From: Mesorhizobium loti
GTDB taxonomy: Bacteria > Pseudomonadota > Alphaproteobacteria > Rhizobiales > Rhizobiaceae
Assembly: GCF_013170705.1 (NCBI RefSeq)
Contig: NZ_CP033334.1
Location: 5,123,501 to 5,187,500, forward strand
Length of the DNA: 64,000 nt
Direction: 5' to 3'
Under the pieces are notes generated by a model. The model had not been told where the DNA came from. It made no database searches and saw only the letters and a list, made by a program, of their open reading frames with translations. Every line of letters begins with the position of its first letter. Positions within the stretch are counted from its first letter, which is position 1. The position numbers and the translations under genes were made by a program. Positions 35,804 through 47,400 of this stretch are shown piece after piece.

Positions 35804-36007
35804 TCAGGCCAGCCCCACTGATCTGCCTTCCTCAATTAGCGCAGAGCAGTCTATCTCATCATGAAGTTGGGCGTGTGGGTCAGGCGCCAGCCAGGAAGCG
35901 TAAGACCGAAGCCGCTTAAGCCTGGCCGTTTTCTCGAGCCGCGCCTGACGCTCATCTTCTGGCTGAGTACGAGGCAGCCTTTTGTTCCACTCGCCAGGAT
36001 ATTGCAT
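35804..36007 (-). CDS. Possible small charged protein (67 residues)
   Basis: Starting at MQYPGEWNKR, with CCGAGGAGAACGG upstream (a good ribosome site), the peptide is rich in Arg, Lys and Glu (EDERQARLEKTARLKRLRSYASWL). I do not recognise it. It is the only plausible gene in the 570-base stretch between the TPR and cupin-isomerase genes. Confidence 0.45.
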   Translation of the reverse strand: MQYPGEWNKRLPRTQPEDERQARLEKTARLKRLRSYASWLAPDPHAQLHDEIDCSALIEEGRSVGLA

Positions 36008-36248
36008 TCTCCGTTCTCCTCGGTCGGAGCGCATAAAGAGGCGCACTCAATGAGGGAGTTGGCCCCCCTGCCGGAGGACCACCTGTCGCTCCGGTCCCCG
36101 CTCTCCACCTGAGCTGGATGCCACCACAGGCGTGGACGAGAGTCGCCATCCATTTTGATGAGGCTGCCGCAATTAAGCTGGGCCTCGGCAAAGCTATCCT
36201 TCAAACCTCAAGCCTCGGCTTGTCGAACGCCGTGGCTCAACTGACGAT

Positions 36249-36333
36249 CAGACATGTCATACCTGTGCCGGACGAGCGCGCAGCCGGCGCCAGGCTACCA
36301 TTAAAAGCTGACGGCAGGCGACCGCCGCCCTGC
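36249..36333 (+). repeat. Diverged ~85-bp repeat, copy 2
   Basis: GATCAGACATGTCATACCTG, TGCCGGACGAGCG and GGCAGGCG occur here in the same order and spacing as in copy 1 at 35706-35795, with several substitutions and small indels. It lies in non-coding DNA. Confidence 0.5.
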
Positions 36334-36335
36334 CC

Positions 36336-37022
36336 TCAGCCCAGCCATTTCTCGTAGTCAGCCACCAGCAGGTGCACTGGAGCAACATCCTCGTCGATGT
36401 TGGAAAAGCGGCCGATCGGCTCGCGGAACACGTTGTCGGTCAGGTCGTCGTTGACGGTCGACACCTCACCGATCAGCACGTCCTTGCCCTCGGCCCAGAA
36501 GGCGTGCCAGACGCCGGGCAGCAGTGTGACGCTCTGACCCGGGTCGAGCTTCAGGAGGCCGCCCGCCGGCAGCCTGTGGATGGTCCCGTCGACCGACACG
36601 GAAACCTCCGCCTTGGGGTCGATGCCGCCGTCTCGATCGTGCATGAACAGTTCCAGCACCAGCTTGCCGCCGCCACGGTTGATGATGTCCTCGGCCTTGA
36701 TGTTGTGGCGGTGCATGGGCGACAGCTGGTCCTTGCGCGAGATCATGATCTTCTCGGCATAGAGCATGCCCATGCCCTTCTTCATGTCCTCGTAGCGGCC
36801 ATTGCGCACGGTGAACAGGAACAGGCCGAGTTCGTTGAATTTCTCCTGGCCGTAATCGGTGATGTCCCAGCCGAGCCGCGAGGTGAATATTGCGGAGGAG
36901 TCGACCTGGCGCGCCTTCATCTCCTCGGGCGACCAGTAGGCGAAGGGCGGCATGATGTAGCCGAACGAGCGGATGAAAGCGTCGGCTTCGCGGATGATGT
37001 CATTGATGGCGGAGCGTTTCAT
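36336..37022 (-). CDS. D-lyxose/D-mannose ketol-isomerase-like cupin
   Basis: A 228-residue cupin sugar isomerase of the D-lyxose isomerase type, interconverting D-lyxose with D-xylulose or D-mannose with D-fructose. The metal site is visible as H-x-H near MHRHNIKAEDIINRGGG with E downstream, plus H in LLPGVWHAFWAEG. The order and length match the family. GAGGGGTTACGATC precedes the ATG at 37022. It is divergent from the D-threonine-aldolase-like gene. The sugar used in vivo is not evident. Confidence 0.85.
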   Translation of the reverse strand: MKRSAINDIIREADAFIRSFGYIMPPFAYWSPEEMKARQVDSSAIFTSRLGWDITDYGQEKFNELGLFLFTVRNGRYEDMKKGMGMLYAEKIMISRKDQLSPMHRHNIKAEDIINRGGGKLVLELFMHDRDGGIDPKAEVSVSVDGTIHRLPAGGLLKLDPGQSVTLLPGVWHAFWAEGKDVLIGEVSTVNDDLTDNVFREPIGRFSNIDEDVAPVHLLVADYEKWLG

Positions 37023-37266
37023 GATCGTAACCCCTCGTGTCGACACGCTTTAGGTTGTTGCTTGTCGTCATCCCAAAACCGCTGGGCACTTTTGGGCGAC
37101 ATGCATTGCAAATCGCATAGCCGAACGCCGATGCGGTGTCGATCCATCTCGCGCCTGCCCGGTGCTGCGCCACGCGCGGATGGCCCACCGATCCGGTCCG
37201 CTGGCCGCGTGACATCAACCGCTTTCAGGCTCATAACCCCCGCGAATTCTCACAGAGTGATAGCCC

Positions 37267-38325
37267 ATGCCGACCATCCACGACCTCGACACGCCGTCGA
37301 TCCTGATCGACGCCGCGCGCGCCGAAGCCAACATTGCACGCGCACAGGCCCATGCCGACCGAAACGGGCTGAAGCTCAGGCCGCACATCAAGACGCACAA
37401 GCTGCCTTACTGGGCGAAGAAGCAGGTGGCGGCGGGTGCCGTCGGCATCACCTGCCAGAAGATCGGCGAGGCCGAGGTGATGGCCGATGCCGGGCTGACC
37501 GACATTTTTCTTCCCTACAACATCCTCGGCCGCGCCAAGCTGGAGCGGCTGAAGGCGCTGCACGGTCGCGTGACCCTGTCAGTCACGGCGGACAGCATGG
37601 ATACGCTGGAAGGACTGGCCGCCACATTCACCGATGCCGGCCATCGCCTCCCCGTGCTGGTCGAATGCGACACCGGCATGGGCCGCTGCGGCGTCCAGAC
37701 GGCCGATGAGGCGGTTGCGCTGGCAAGGGCGATCGACAAGGCCGGTGGCCTCGCCTTTGGCGGGCTGATGACCTATCCGGCGGCCGGTCGCGCAGCGGAG
37801 GCCGAAGCGTGGCTCGCCGACGCCAGGCAGGCGCTGACCGGTTCGGGTCTCGCCTGCGAACGCATCTCCAGCGGCGGCACGCCCGACATGTGGCGGTCCA
37901 GCGATACATCTGTCGTCACCGAGTATCGGCCAGGCACCTACATCTATCTCGACCGCTATCAGGTCGCCAAAGGGGTCGGCACCTTGGACGATTGCGCGCT
38001 GACGGTGCTGTCGACCGTGGTCAGCCACCCGACGCCGACGCGTGCCATACTCGATGCGGGCAGCAAGGCGCTGTCCAGCGACACGCTCGGGTTAAAGGAT
38101 TTTGGCGAGTTGCTCGGCGCTGCCGACGCAAGGGTGACCGGGCTTAGCGAAGAGCATGGCACCGTCACGCTTTCCGGTGAAGCGAAACTGCGCATCGGCG
38201 ATCGCGTGCGCGTGGTGCCCGATCATTGCTGTGTCGTCACCAATCTCTTCAACCAGGTCAACCTGATCGACGGCGAGAAAGTGCTGGAAACGCTGCCGGT
38301 CGCTGCGCGCGGGCTGATGGCGTGA
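37267..38325 (+). CDS. D-threonine aldolase / D-serine dehydratase-like PLP enzyme
   Basis: A 352-residue fold-type III PLP enzyme (alanine-racemase N-terminal barrel plus DSD-like C-terminal domain). The PLP lysine is K42 in RPHIKTHK. Tyr and Gly phosphate-binding residues lie around ISSGGTPDM, and the C-terminal metal pair H-x-C is in VVPDHCCVVTNLF (about 319-321). Such enzymes act on D-threonine, D-serine or 3-hydroxy-D-aspartate; the sequence alone does not tell which. It converges with ccmC, 25 bases away. Confidence 0.88.
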   Translation: MPTIHDLDTPSILIDAARAEANIARAQAHADRNGLKLRPHIKTHKLPYWAKKQVAAGAVGITCQKIGEAEVMADAGLTDIFLPYNILGRAKLERLKALHGRVTLSVTADSMDTLEGLAATFTDAGHRLPVLVECDTGMGRCGVQTADEAVALARAIDKAGGLAFGGLMTYPAAGRAAEAEAWLADARQALTGSGLACERISSGGTPDMWRSSDTSVVTEYRPGTYIYLDRYQVAKGVGTLDDCALTVLSTVVSHPTPTRAILDAGSKALSSDTLGLKDFGELLGAADARVTGLSEEHGTVTLSGEAKLRIGDRVRVVPDHCCVVTNLFNQVNLIDGEKVLETLPVAARGLMA

Positions 38326-38350
38326 GCTCTTTCGGCGGGTAACGGGTGAA

Positions 38351-39115
38351 CTAGCCCGGTTGCCGTTCCGCCTGTCGAGCCGCGACCCTGCGCATGGCGA
38401 TGACCCTGCGGCGGCGTATCTCGGTGCGCATTGCCATCAAGTGCAGCGCGAAGAACAGCGCGGTAAAGCCGATAGCCATGACCAGCAGTGGCCAAAGCAG
38501 GCTGGGATCGATGGTCGGGCCGTCCATCCGGAACACCGAGGCCGGCTGGTGCAGCGTGTTCCACCAGTCGACCGAGAATTTGATGATCGGGATGTTGATG
38601 AAGCCGACCAGCGTGATGATGGCGGCGGCCCAGGCTGCGCGGCTGGCATCATCGAGTGCGCGGGTCAGCGCGATGATGCCGAGATACATCAGGAACAGCA
38701 CGAAGACCGAGGTCAGGCGGGCATCCCACACCCACCAGGTGCCCCACATCGGCTTGCCCCAGATCGAACCGGTGATCAGCGCAAGTGCCGTGAAGACCGC
38801 GCCGATGGGTGCCGCCGATTTCAGCGCGACATCGGCCAGCGGATGGCGCCAGACCAGCGTGCCGAGGGCGGAAACCGCCATCAGCGTGTAGCACATCATG
38901 GCGAGCCAGGCGAAAGGCACGTGGATGTACATGATGCGGACGGTGATGCCTTGCTGGAAATCCTCGGGCGCGGTGAAGCTCATATAGAGGCCCACCGCAA
39001 GGATGAGTGCGGCGATCGCCGCCAGCCACGGCACGATCCTGTCCACCAGCGCGACGAAGCGCGTCGGGTTGGCAAGGTCCATCCAGCCGCTCGGGCGTGA
39101 AGTCGTGTCGCTCAT
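38351..39115 (-). CDS. ccmC: Heme exporter protein CcmC
   Basis: A 254-residue membrane protein with six helices that presents heme to CcmE in cytochrome c maturation system I. The periplasmic tryptophan-rich motif is present as WGTWWVWDARLTS, and flanking heme-ligand His residues are in YIHVPFAW and NTLHQPASV. The start at MSDTTSRPSG has no long alternative. No ccmA, ccmB, ccmD or ccmG gene is adjacent, unlike the usual ccmABCDG order, so the rest must lie elsewhere or this is a second copy. Confidence 0.95.
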   Translation of the reverse strand: MSDTTSRPSGWMDLANPTRFVALVDRIVPWLAAIAALILAVGLYMSFTAPEDFQQGITVRIMYIHVPFAWLAMMCYTLMAVSALGTLVWRHPLADVALKSAAPIGAVFTALALITGSIWGKPMWGTWWVWDARLTSVFVLFLMYLGIIALTRALDDASRAAWAAAIITLVGFINIPIIKFSVDWWNTLHQPASVFRMDGPTIDPSLLWPLLVMAIGFTALFFALHLMAMRTEIRRRRVIAMRRVAARQAERQPG

Positions 39116-39283
39116 GCGACTTTACATAGACCGCCGGCGCGATCGGGGCAATCGAGCGGCGGTGTCGCAGGCTGGATCAGCCCTGCCCCTCGCGGGGACG
39201 ATCGCTGCGAGCCAAAGGGCGGCGCTGCCCCCCGGCACATCTGGTCCGACCTCCCCACAAGGAAGAGGTAAAAAGGACGATTC

Positions 39284-41056
39284 TTACGCGGCCTCGCCCT
39301 GCACGGAGCGGCTGAGACGGCGGACTTCTTCGTCGTTGAGCAAGCCGCCGGCGCGCAGCAGGCTGGCAAAGCGGCCGTTGCGCAGCGACAGTTCGGCGAA
39401 GCCGCCCATTTCGACAACCCTGCCCTTGTCCATGAACACGACCAGATCGGCGTCGCGAACGGTGGTCAGGCGGTGCGCGATGATGAAGGTGGTGCGGTCG
39501 CGCCGCAGCTCGTCGATCGCTTCCTTGACGCGGTCCTCGGTCTCGACGTCGAGCGCGCTGGTTGCCTCGTCGAGCACCAGGATCGGAGCATCCTTCAGCA
39601 CGGCGCGGGCAATGGCTATGCGCTGGCGCTCGCCACCCGACAGCTGGCCGCCACGCTCGCCGACCACGGTGTCGTAGCCATTGCTCTTGGCCAGGATGAA
39701 GTCCTGCGCGGCAGCCGCGACGGCGGCGGCATGGATCTCGTCATTGCTCGCATCGGCGCGGCCGACGCGGATATTGTCCTCGATCGAGCGGTTGAGAAGC
39801 CCGGCGTCCTGGAACACGGTGGCGATCGAATGGCGCAGCGACTTGCGGGTCACGGTGCGGGTATCGATGCCATCGATCAGGATGCGGCCGCTGGACGGCG
39901 AGAAGACGCGCTGCAGTAGATTGATCAGCGTGGTCTTGCCGGCACCCGTCGGTCCGACGATGGCAACCGTCTGGCCGGCCTGGACCTCGAAGGAGACGTC
40001 GCTGACGCCTTGCCCCGAATTGGCGAATTCGAAGCTGACATCCTCGAAACGGACATGGCCGGTGACATTGGTGAGGTCGCGCAGGCCATCGGGCTCCGCG
40101 GCGTCGGCGGCCGAGTCCTCGAGCTTGTAGAAGTCCTCGAGCTTGGCGCGGGCTTCCGAGATCTGATTGGCGAAAGCCGACATCTGGTCGAGCCGCGAGA
40201 TCAGCAGCGTGGCGAAGCCTGTGAAGGCGATCACGTCGCCGACGCGCAACTGGCCATGCGTGACTAGGTAGGCGCCGATCAGAAGCACCACCATCATCGA
40301 GATCGTCGACGACAGGCGATTGAGCGCATTGGCGATGGCCCACCAGTCGAGCACGGGGTTTTGCGCGTCGAGCAGGTTCTTGACATAGCGGCGCAGCGTC
40401 TCGGCCTCGTGGCCCAGACGGTTGTAGCTCTGCAGAACAGCGACGTTGCTCACCGAGTCCGTCACATGCGCGAACACCTTGTGGTAGTGACGCTCGACGG
40501 CGGCCTGGCCTGCCTTGGTGCGCTTCATGACCAGCCGGCCGATGCAGACATAGAGCACACCGAGCCCGAGCAGCACCATCGACATGCGCACGTCCATGCT
40601 GAGCGCCGTCGGCACCAGCAGCACGAGTGCAACGGCGGTGGACAGATGCTGGCGCATGAATTCAAGCCACAGGCTGAACAGCGTCTCGACGGCGCGCAAC
40701 AAGGTGTGCAGCGCGTTGGAAGTGCCGCGCTGATGATGCCAGGCGAGCGGCATGGTGATGACGCGTTCGAAGGACTGGCACAGCACTTCGCTACGCCTTG
40801 CGTGGGCAAAGCGGTCCGCGCCGCGTGCCACCAGGACGAAAGCGATCACATTGAAGGCGCCCAGGCCGGCCCATACGGCAAGCGTGGAGAACACCGAGCC
40901 GCGCGCGGAAATCGCATCGATGACCCGGCCAAACATGATCGGCTCAAGAATGGCTATGGCGGCAAGGGCGACGTTGGCCGAACAGATCAGCGCCACGCGC
41001 TTCTTGTCGGCGGCCAGATAGCCCAGCGCTCTCCAATAGATCTGCAGAAGTGACAC
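39284..41056 (-). CDS. ndvA: Cyclic beta-1,2-glucan ABC exporter NdvA
   Basis: A 590-residue half-transporter (six-helix TMD about 20-310, NBD about 340-580) that exports cyclic beta-1,2-glucan to the periplasm. Walker A is GPTGAGKTT, the signature LSGGERQRIAIARA, Walker B ILVLDEATSALD, and the H-loop AHRLTT. I chose the GTG at 41056 because GGAGTAGCTGAA precedes it and the family begins MSLLQIYWRALGYL; the frame is open to 41176. It follows ndvB on the same strand after a 371-base gap. Confidence 0.95.
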   Translation of the reverse strand: MSLLQIYWRALGYLAADKKRVALICSANVALAAIAILEPIMFGRVIDAISARGSVFSTLAVWAGLGAFNVIAFVLVARGADRFAHARRSEVLCQSFERVITMPLAWHHQRGTSNALHTLLRAVETLFSLWLEFMRQHLSTAVALVLLVPTALSMDVRMSMVLLGLGVLYVCIGRLVMKRTKAGQAAVERHYHKVFAHVTDSVSNVAVLQSYNRLGHEAETLRRYVKNLLDAQNPVLDWWAIANALNRLSSTISMMVVLLIGAYLVTHGQLRVGDVIAFTGFATLLISRLDQMSAFANQISEARAKLEDFYKLEDSAADAAEPDGLRDLTNVTGHVRFEDVSFEFANSGQGVSDVSFEVQAGQTVAIVGPTGAGKTTLINLLQRVFSPSSGRILIDGIDTRTVTRKSLRHSIATVFQDAGLLNRSIEDNIRVGRADASNDEIHAAAVAAAAQDFILAKSNGYDTVVGERGGQLSGGERQRIAIARAVLKDAPILVLDEATSALDVETEDRVKEAIDELRRDRTTFIIAHRLTTVRDADLVVFMDKGRVVEMGGFAELSLRNGRFASLLRAGGLLNDEEVRRLSRSVQGEAA

Positions 41057-41427
41057 TTCAGCTACTCCGCCAACTCTGTATTGTGCCCAATACCAGTATT
41101 GTGCACTGCACCATTCCATGACACGTAACGGTTGATGCGTCGCAAAACAATGCCCGTCTATCGCTTCCGTTCCCATTTAGCGAACAAAAGATGACGACGA
41201 TACGAAATCTGACGTGATCACCTAACGGTTTGAGATAAAAGGTGAAATGCCAGCCTTGCGGCAAAATCATGGCAACGGCCGAGCGCTGCCACAATTTTAA
41301 TCACAACAGGTTTGCAGGAATTGGCACTGGGTGCGCCTGGCGAACGTCATCGCGGATCGCGCAAGTAACAAGGGGCCATGCCGCGCGTCCCGAAGGACGC
41401 GCGATCCATTGATCTAAGCCACTGATT
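41057..41427 (-). other. ndvB-ndvA intergenic region
   Basis: These 371 bases contain a hairpin after ndvB (41382-41403), a directly repeated TATTGTGC (41079-41086 and 41097-41104), and no supported gene. The gap suggests that ndvA can be transcribed from its own promoter. Confidence 0.5.
41382..41403 (-). terminator. Hairpin after ndvB
   Basis: CGCGCGTCC-CGAA-GGACGCGCG forms a 9-bp stem with a tetraloop, 24 bases after the ndvB stop. No long T-run follows on the minus strand, so termination may be partial. Confidence 0.5.
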
Positions 41428-44400
41428 TCACGCCGGTATCTTGACCACGATCTCGGTCTTCGAACCAGCTTTGGGTTCGAAAGAAGCGGATTTTGTTTTC
41501 GAACCATCAACTTCCAGCGAGATCGTCTTGGTCTTTTTGTCGCGAATGACATGAACCTTGATCTCGGCGCCAAGCATCTTGAGCGTGGCGTGGTAGCCAT
41601 CCCAATGGCTGGGCAGCTTCGGCCGGAACGTGATCTGCTTCCCGCGCCGTTCGATGCCGAGGATGCCCTCGACCGCCGCCCGGTAGAGCCAGCCCGCCGA
41701 GCCGGTGTACCAGGTCCAGCCGCCGCGCCCGCCCTTGTCCTCTCCGGCATAGATATCGGCCGCCACCACATAGGGTTCGACGCGATAGTGTTCGGTCGAG
41801 GCCTCGTCGATTGCGTGGTTGACCGGGTTCAGCATCGAGAAGCAGCGATAGGCTTCGTCGGTCTGTCCCATCTCGGCGAGCGCGATGACGAACCAGGTCG
41901 CGGCGTGGGTGTACTGGCCGCCATTCTCGCGCACTCCAGGCGGATAGCTCTTGATGTAGCCAGGATCTTTCTGCGTCTTCGAGAAGGGTGGCGTGAACAG
42001 TTTGACGATCTTGAGCTTGTCGTCCACCAGCAGGCTGGTAGCCTGCCGCATCGCAGTCGTCGACCGCGCCGGGTCGCCCTCACCCGAAAGCACGCTCCAG
42101 GACTGGGCGATGGAGTCGATCCTGCACTCTTCGGACGTGCGTGAGCCCAAAGGCGTGCCGTCATCGAAGCTGCCGCGCCGGTACCATTCGCCGTCCCATG
42201 CCGTGCTCTCAAGTGCCCGCTTCAGCGCATCGGCATGCTTTGCCCAGGCCTGCTCGCGCTTGCTGTCGCCCTCGGCCTTGGCGACGGTGGCGAAGTCGCC
42301 CAGCGTCTTCAGCAGGAACCAGCCCAGCCACACGCTCTCGCCCTTGCCGTGTTCGCCGACACGGTTCATGCCGTCGTTCCAGTCGCCGCCAAGGATCAGC
42401 GGCAGGCCGGCAGGACTGCTGCGCTTGATGGCGAGGTCGAGCGCGCGCGCGCAGTGATCGTAGAGCGACACCGTCTTCTTAGAGATTTCCGGGGTGAAGA
42501 AGGCATCGTGCTCGCCCTCGCCCAGCGCCTGCCCATCGATGAAGGGCAGTTGCTCCTTCAGGATCGTGGCGTCGCCGGTCACCGAAAGGTAGCGCGCCGT
42601 GGCGTGGGCCAGCCAGACCACGTCGTCGGAGATCATCGTGCGCACGCCGGCCCCGGTGCGCGGCAGCCACCAATGTTGCACGTCGCCCTCCGGGAACTGA
42701 CGCCGCGCGGCGTTGAGTATCTGGTCGCGCGCCAGCGTCGGATCATGCGCCAGCAGTGCCAGCGTGTCCTGCAACTGGTCGCGGAAGCCGAAGGCGCCGC
42801 TCGCCTGATAGAAGGCCGAGCGGGCGCGGATGCGGCAGGCAAGGCTCTGATAGGGCAGCCAGTGATTGACCATGGCATCGAGCCCCTTGTCCGGCGTCTC
42901 GACCTGGATGGTGTCGAGGAAGCCGCGCCACTCGCGCTCGTTGTCGGCCAGGCGCTGGTCGAAATCCTTGCCCCGGTGCTTTTGCACCAGCGCGCTCGCC
43001 TGCGCCGCGGAATCGGCGTCGCCGAGCAGCCAGAGCAGCGTGACGTCGCCGCCGGCCGGGATCTCGATGTCGCGGGCGATCGCCGCGCATGGATCGTCTC
43101 CGGCCTCGACGCGACCCGACAGCGCCGCGCCGCTCAGCACCGCCTGCGGCAGTTCGCTGGACCCGTGCCGGCCGAGGAACTCGGAACGGTCCGCCGTCAC
43201 CGAATGAACAGCCGCGTCGGCGGCGAGGAAGGCCACGCGCTCGCTGAAATCGAGCCCGTAGGGGTTTTGCGCCAGCAAGGCGCCGGTCGCGCTGTCGCGG
43301 GACGGAACGATGGTCGCCGCGGTGCGTGACCGGTGCCCACCAAGCACCCATTCGGCATACGCATAGACGCGCAGCCGCGCCGGTACCGAGCCGGAATTCT
43401 GGATGCGCAGCCGCGTGATCTTCACCGGATCAATGGGGTCCACGACATGGGTCAGGTCCATCGACAACGGCCCGCGCTTCGACCGGAACGTCGAGAAGCC
43501 CTGCCCGTGCCAGGCCTCGTACGTCATCGAGGGATCGCGCACCATGGCCGCGAGCGGCGAGAATGCCCTGCCGCTGGCCTGATCGTAGATATAAATGCCC
43601 TCGCCCGGCCGGTTCGAGACCGGATCGTTCGACCACGGCGTCAACTGGTAGTCGCGGCTGTTGCGGCTCCAGGTGAAGGCGGCGCCCTCGGCCGAGGTGT
43701 GGAAGCCGAACGAGGCGTTGGAGACGACGTTGATCCAGGGCTGCGGCGTGCTGCGCCGGCCAGCCAGGCGCACCACATAGTGCCGTCCGTCGCCGTCGAA
43801 GCCGCCAAAGCCGTTCCATTGGTTGAGGCCGGTGCCATCGGCGCTGACATCCGCCACGGCTTGCGAGGCGAATGCATGCGCCACCGGCGCCGGAATCTCG
43901 CGCGGCGTCGTCAACCCGGTCGGCACAAGCGCGTCGCGCGCCTGCAGGGCCGCTGCCTCGGCCCGCTCGATCTGATCGAAGATGGTGCCGTTGCGCGTAT
44001 GCAGCACCACCCGGGCGACGGCGAGCAATGTCTTGTATGTGGTCTCTTCCATCAGGTCGCGGCGCACCGCGAAAATATGCTGCCGTGGTCCGAGTTCCTT
44101 GCCGCGCAGACGGCTGTTTTCGCACAGCGTCTCGACCGCCCGCTGCAGGTCCTGGACATAGGACGAGGCCTGCTCGTTGACGACGACGAAGTCGATCATC
44201 ATGCCGCGGGTGCGCATATACTCCTGGAAGCGCAGCGCCTGGGCGACGATTTCCAGGTCGGCGACGTCGCCGATCCTGACCAGGAAGATCGGAAAATCGC
44301 CCGAAATGCTGGTCGGCCACAGGCTCGACTGCTTGCCCAGGCCCGAAGCGATGGATTCGGCAGGCAGCCGCAGGAACGCATCGGGATAGATCAGATAGCG

Positions 44401-47400
44401 TGCCAGTTTCTGCACATTGGCGGCATCGGTCAGGCTAAGGCCCATGTGGCGGGTCTGCACCTGGCTGCGGGTCCAGGCAAGCATCGCCTGGCGGGCAAAG
44501 CTCTCCTGATGGTCGAGCCGATTGATGGCATCGTCCAGCTCGGCGCGATTGGCCCCGACCACGGTCCAGAAGGTCAACGATATCTTCTTGTTGGCGGGTA
44601 CGCGCACCTGGCGGCGGAGCGAGGCGATGGGATCGAGCGTGAAGCCGGAATGGCCGCCAAGTCTCGCGCCTGGATCGAAAGCGGCGGCATCGACGATGGA
44701 GCGGCCACGGCCGATGAAGGCACGCCTGTCGGTCTCGGCCTCCGCATCGCGCGCCGGCCCGGACGGATCGGTGACGAAATGCGCCAGGGTGATATCAGGC
44801 TCGCTGGTTTCGCGCTTGCGGCGCGTGGCGAAGATCGCGCCGTTGTTGGCGGCGATTTCGGTCTCCACGAACATCTTCGAGAAGGCCGGATGCGCGTTGT
44901 CGGAAGCCTCCGAACCCAGCACCAGTTCGGCGAAGGACGTCACCTCGATGTGACGATCGGATGTGCTTTCATTGTAGAGCGTTATGCGACGGCCTTCGCC
45001 ATTGCCTTCGGAAACGACGATGCAATCGACCTCGGAGCGCAACGTGCCGACCGATTTGACGAAGCTCGCCTTGTCGTCGGAGAACAGGGTCTGCACCTTC
45101 TCCTCGGCCGCGCGCTTGGGCTCCGCCGTTGCCGACCACCAGTCGCCAGTGCTGACGTCACGCAGGAAGATGTACGAGCCCAGACGGTCCTCGACCGGAT
45201 CCGGCTGCCAGCGGGTCACGGACAGATCGCCCCAGCGGCTGTAGCCGGAACCGGTCGCGGTCACCATCACCGAATAACGGCCATTCGACATCACATTGGT
45301 CGATCGCAACGCTCGCAAGGGATCGAGCACGATGCGGGTGTCGGGACTCTCGGTCTCGGTCTCGTCCTTGGCTCGCTCGTCCGCTTCGGTCCTGACGGTG
45401 GCGGTCGGGATGTCGCGCGGCGCCCTTTCCTGCAGCAGGAGTTCAGCCGATTCAATAACCGGATCGCTGTGGAAACGGTCGCGCAGGCGACCCTCGAAGA
45501 TCGCGTCGGCGACCGCCGCGATCGACATGCCCGAATGGTGCGCATAGTAATTCAGCACGACCGCGTGGTTGGTACCTTCAGGCACGCGTTGCGGCGTGAA
45601 ATCGACCGCATCGTAATAGCCATGAGGACCAAGCGCACCGATCTCGCGCAGCCGAGACAGGTTCTGCACGGCTTCGCGCGGGTTGAACTGCGCCGCCAGG
45701 ATGGTGGCGTAGGGCGCGATCACCGTGTTCTGGCCAAGGCCGCGCTTCAGCCCAAGCCCGGGCACACCGAAATTGGTATACTGATAGGTCAGTTCCCGGT
45801 CGCGAGCGTTGTAGGCCGCTTCCGAAATGCCCCACGGCACGTTCTTCTGGCGGCCGTACTGCATCTGGCGCTTGATAATCAGCTTGCTGGTCTGGTTGAG
45901 GATCGAGCCTTGCGGCTCCTTCATTACCAGTGGCGGCATCAGATACTCGAACATCGAGCCCGACCAGGACATCAGCGCGCCCTGGAAGCCGATCTCGACG
46001 ATTGGGCGGCCGAGCCGGAACCAATGCTCGGTAGGCAGGTCGCCCTTTGCGATTGCGAACAGGCTAGTCAGCCGCGCCTCGGAGGCGAGAAGGTCGTAGC
46101 AGCTTTCGTCGAGCTGGTGCTCCTCGACCCGGTAGCCGATCGACAGCAGCTTGCGCTCCGGCCGCATCAGGAAGGCGAATTCCATCTCGAAGGCGAAACG
46201 GCGCGTGCGCTCGCGCAAGGTCAGTAGCTTGGCGCGCAGTGCCTCGACGGCGTTGTCGTCGCTGTGGGCGTCGTGGACATGCGCCTCGCAGGTCGCTTCC
46301 AGCCTTGCCGCCCAGTCGACGATGACGTCGCTCTGTGCCGACGCTGCCTCGGTGTGGATGGCGGTGGCCAGCTTGCGGATCTCGCCCGCCAGCACGGCAA
46401 GGTTGATGGTGCGGATCGAGGCCATTTCCGGCTGCGCCTTGATCGTCTCCACGGCACGCCGCATGCCGTCCAGGCGGTCAGCGAGGCGCTGGCGCAAGGG
46501 CCGCAACTGGCGGCGATCGTCAGGCAACTCATCGAGGCTTTCGCTCAGAATGGTCACCGTGTCGAGAATGCCTTCGAAATCGCCCTGGAGGTGAACGGAA
46601 GGGGCTTCCGCCCACTCGGCACAGGCAGCCGCCACCGCCACCAGGTGGCCGGCGAGATTGCCGCTGTCGACAGCCGAGATATAGAGCGGGTAGAGCGGCT
46701 TCAGCGTCGTGGTGTCGTACCAGTTGAAGAGATGGCCGCGGTGGCGCGGCATGCTCTCGATGGTCGTCATGGTGGCGTCGATGCGGGTGATGGCATCGGA
46801 CAGGCTGATCCAGCCGAAATCGCGCGCCGAGACGACCGACAGCAGGTAGACACCGACATTGGTGGGCGAAGTGCGCGGTGCCACGACCGGCGCCGGGCTT
46901 TCCTGGAAATTGTCCGGCGGCAGATTGTGATGCTCCGCCGTGACGAAGCTTTCGAAATAGTGCCAGGTGCGCCGCGCCACGGTGCGCAGCGCATGAATGT
47001 CGGCCTGCGATATGCGCAGACGATCCTCCGTTTCAGCCGAGCGGCTGATCCAGCTGGCGATCGCCGGCGATCCGATCCAGAACAGGGCGAAGAAGAAGGC
47101 GACGAAGGCGCCGGTGGAATCGGCCAGCACCGGAATGGCGAGGCCGACGAAGCCGATGATTACGGCACCGTACATCATGCCGTAATAGGAGCCCACATCA
47201 TTGTCGCCGGCCTTGTGCGCCTGCGAGGCGGTGCGCCATTCCAGGAGGTTCTGGCGGCTGACGAACAGCCGGTAGAGCGTACGCACGATGGCGTCGCCCA
47301 TCATCCAGGCATTGTGCGCCATCAGCACGATCTTCAGCGCCACCATGGCGGTGCCAAAGGCAACGTCGCGCGCGAGCGCCGAGAAATGGCCGCGCGGCGT

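Noticed and set aside
43333..46227. Rightward 964-codon open frame opposite ndvB
   Set aside because: It lies wholly antisense to the well-supported ndvB. Its composition is that of a high-GC mirror frame, with no domain and no ribosome site.
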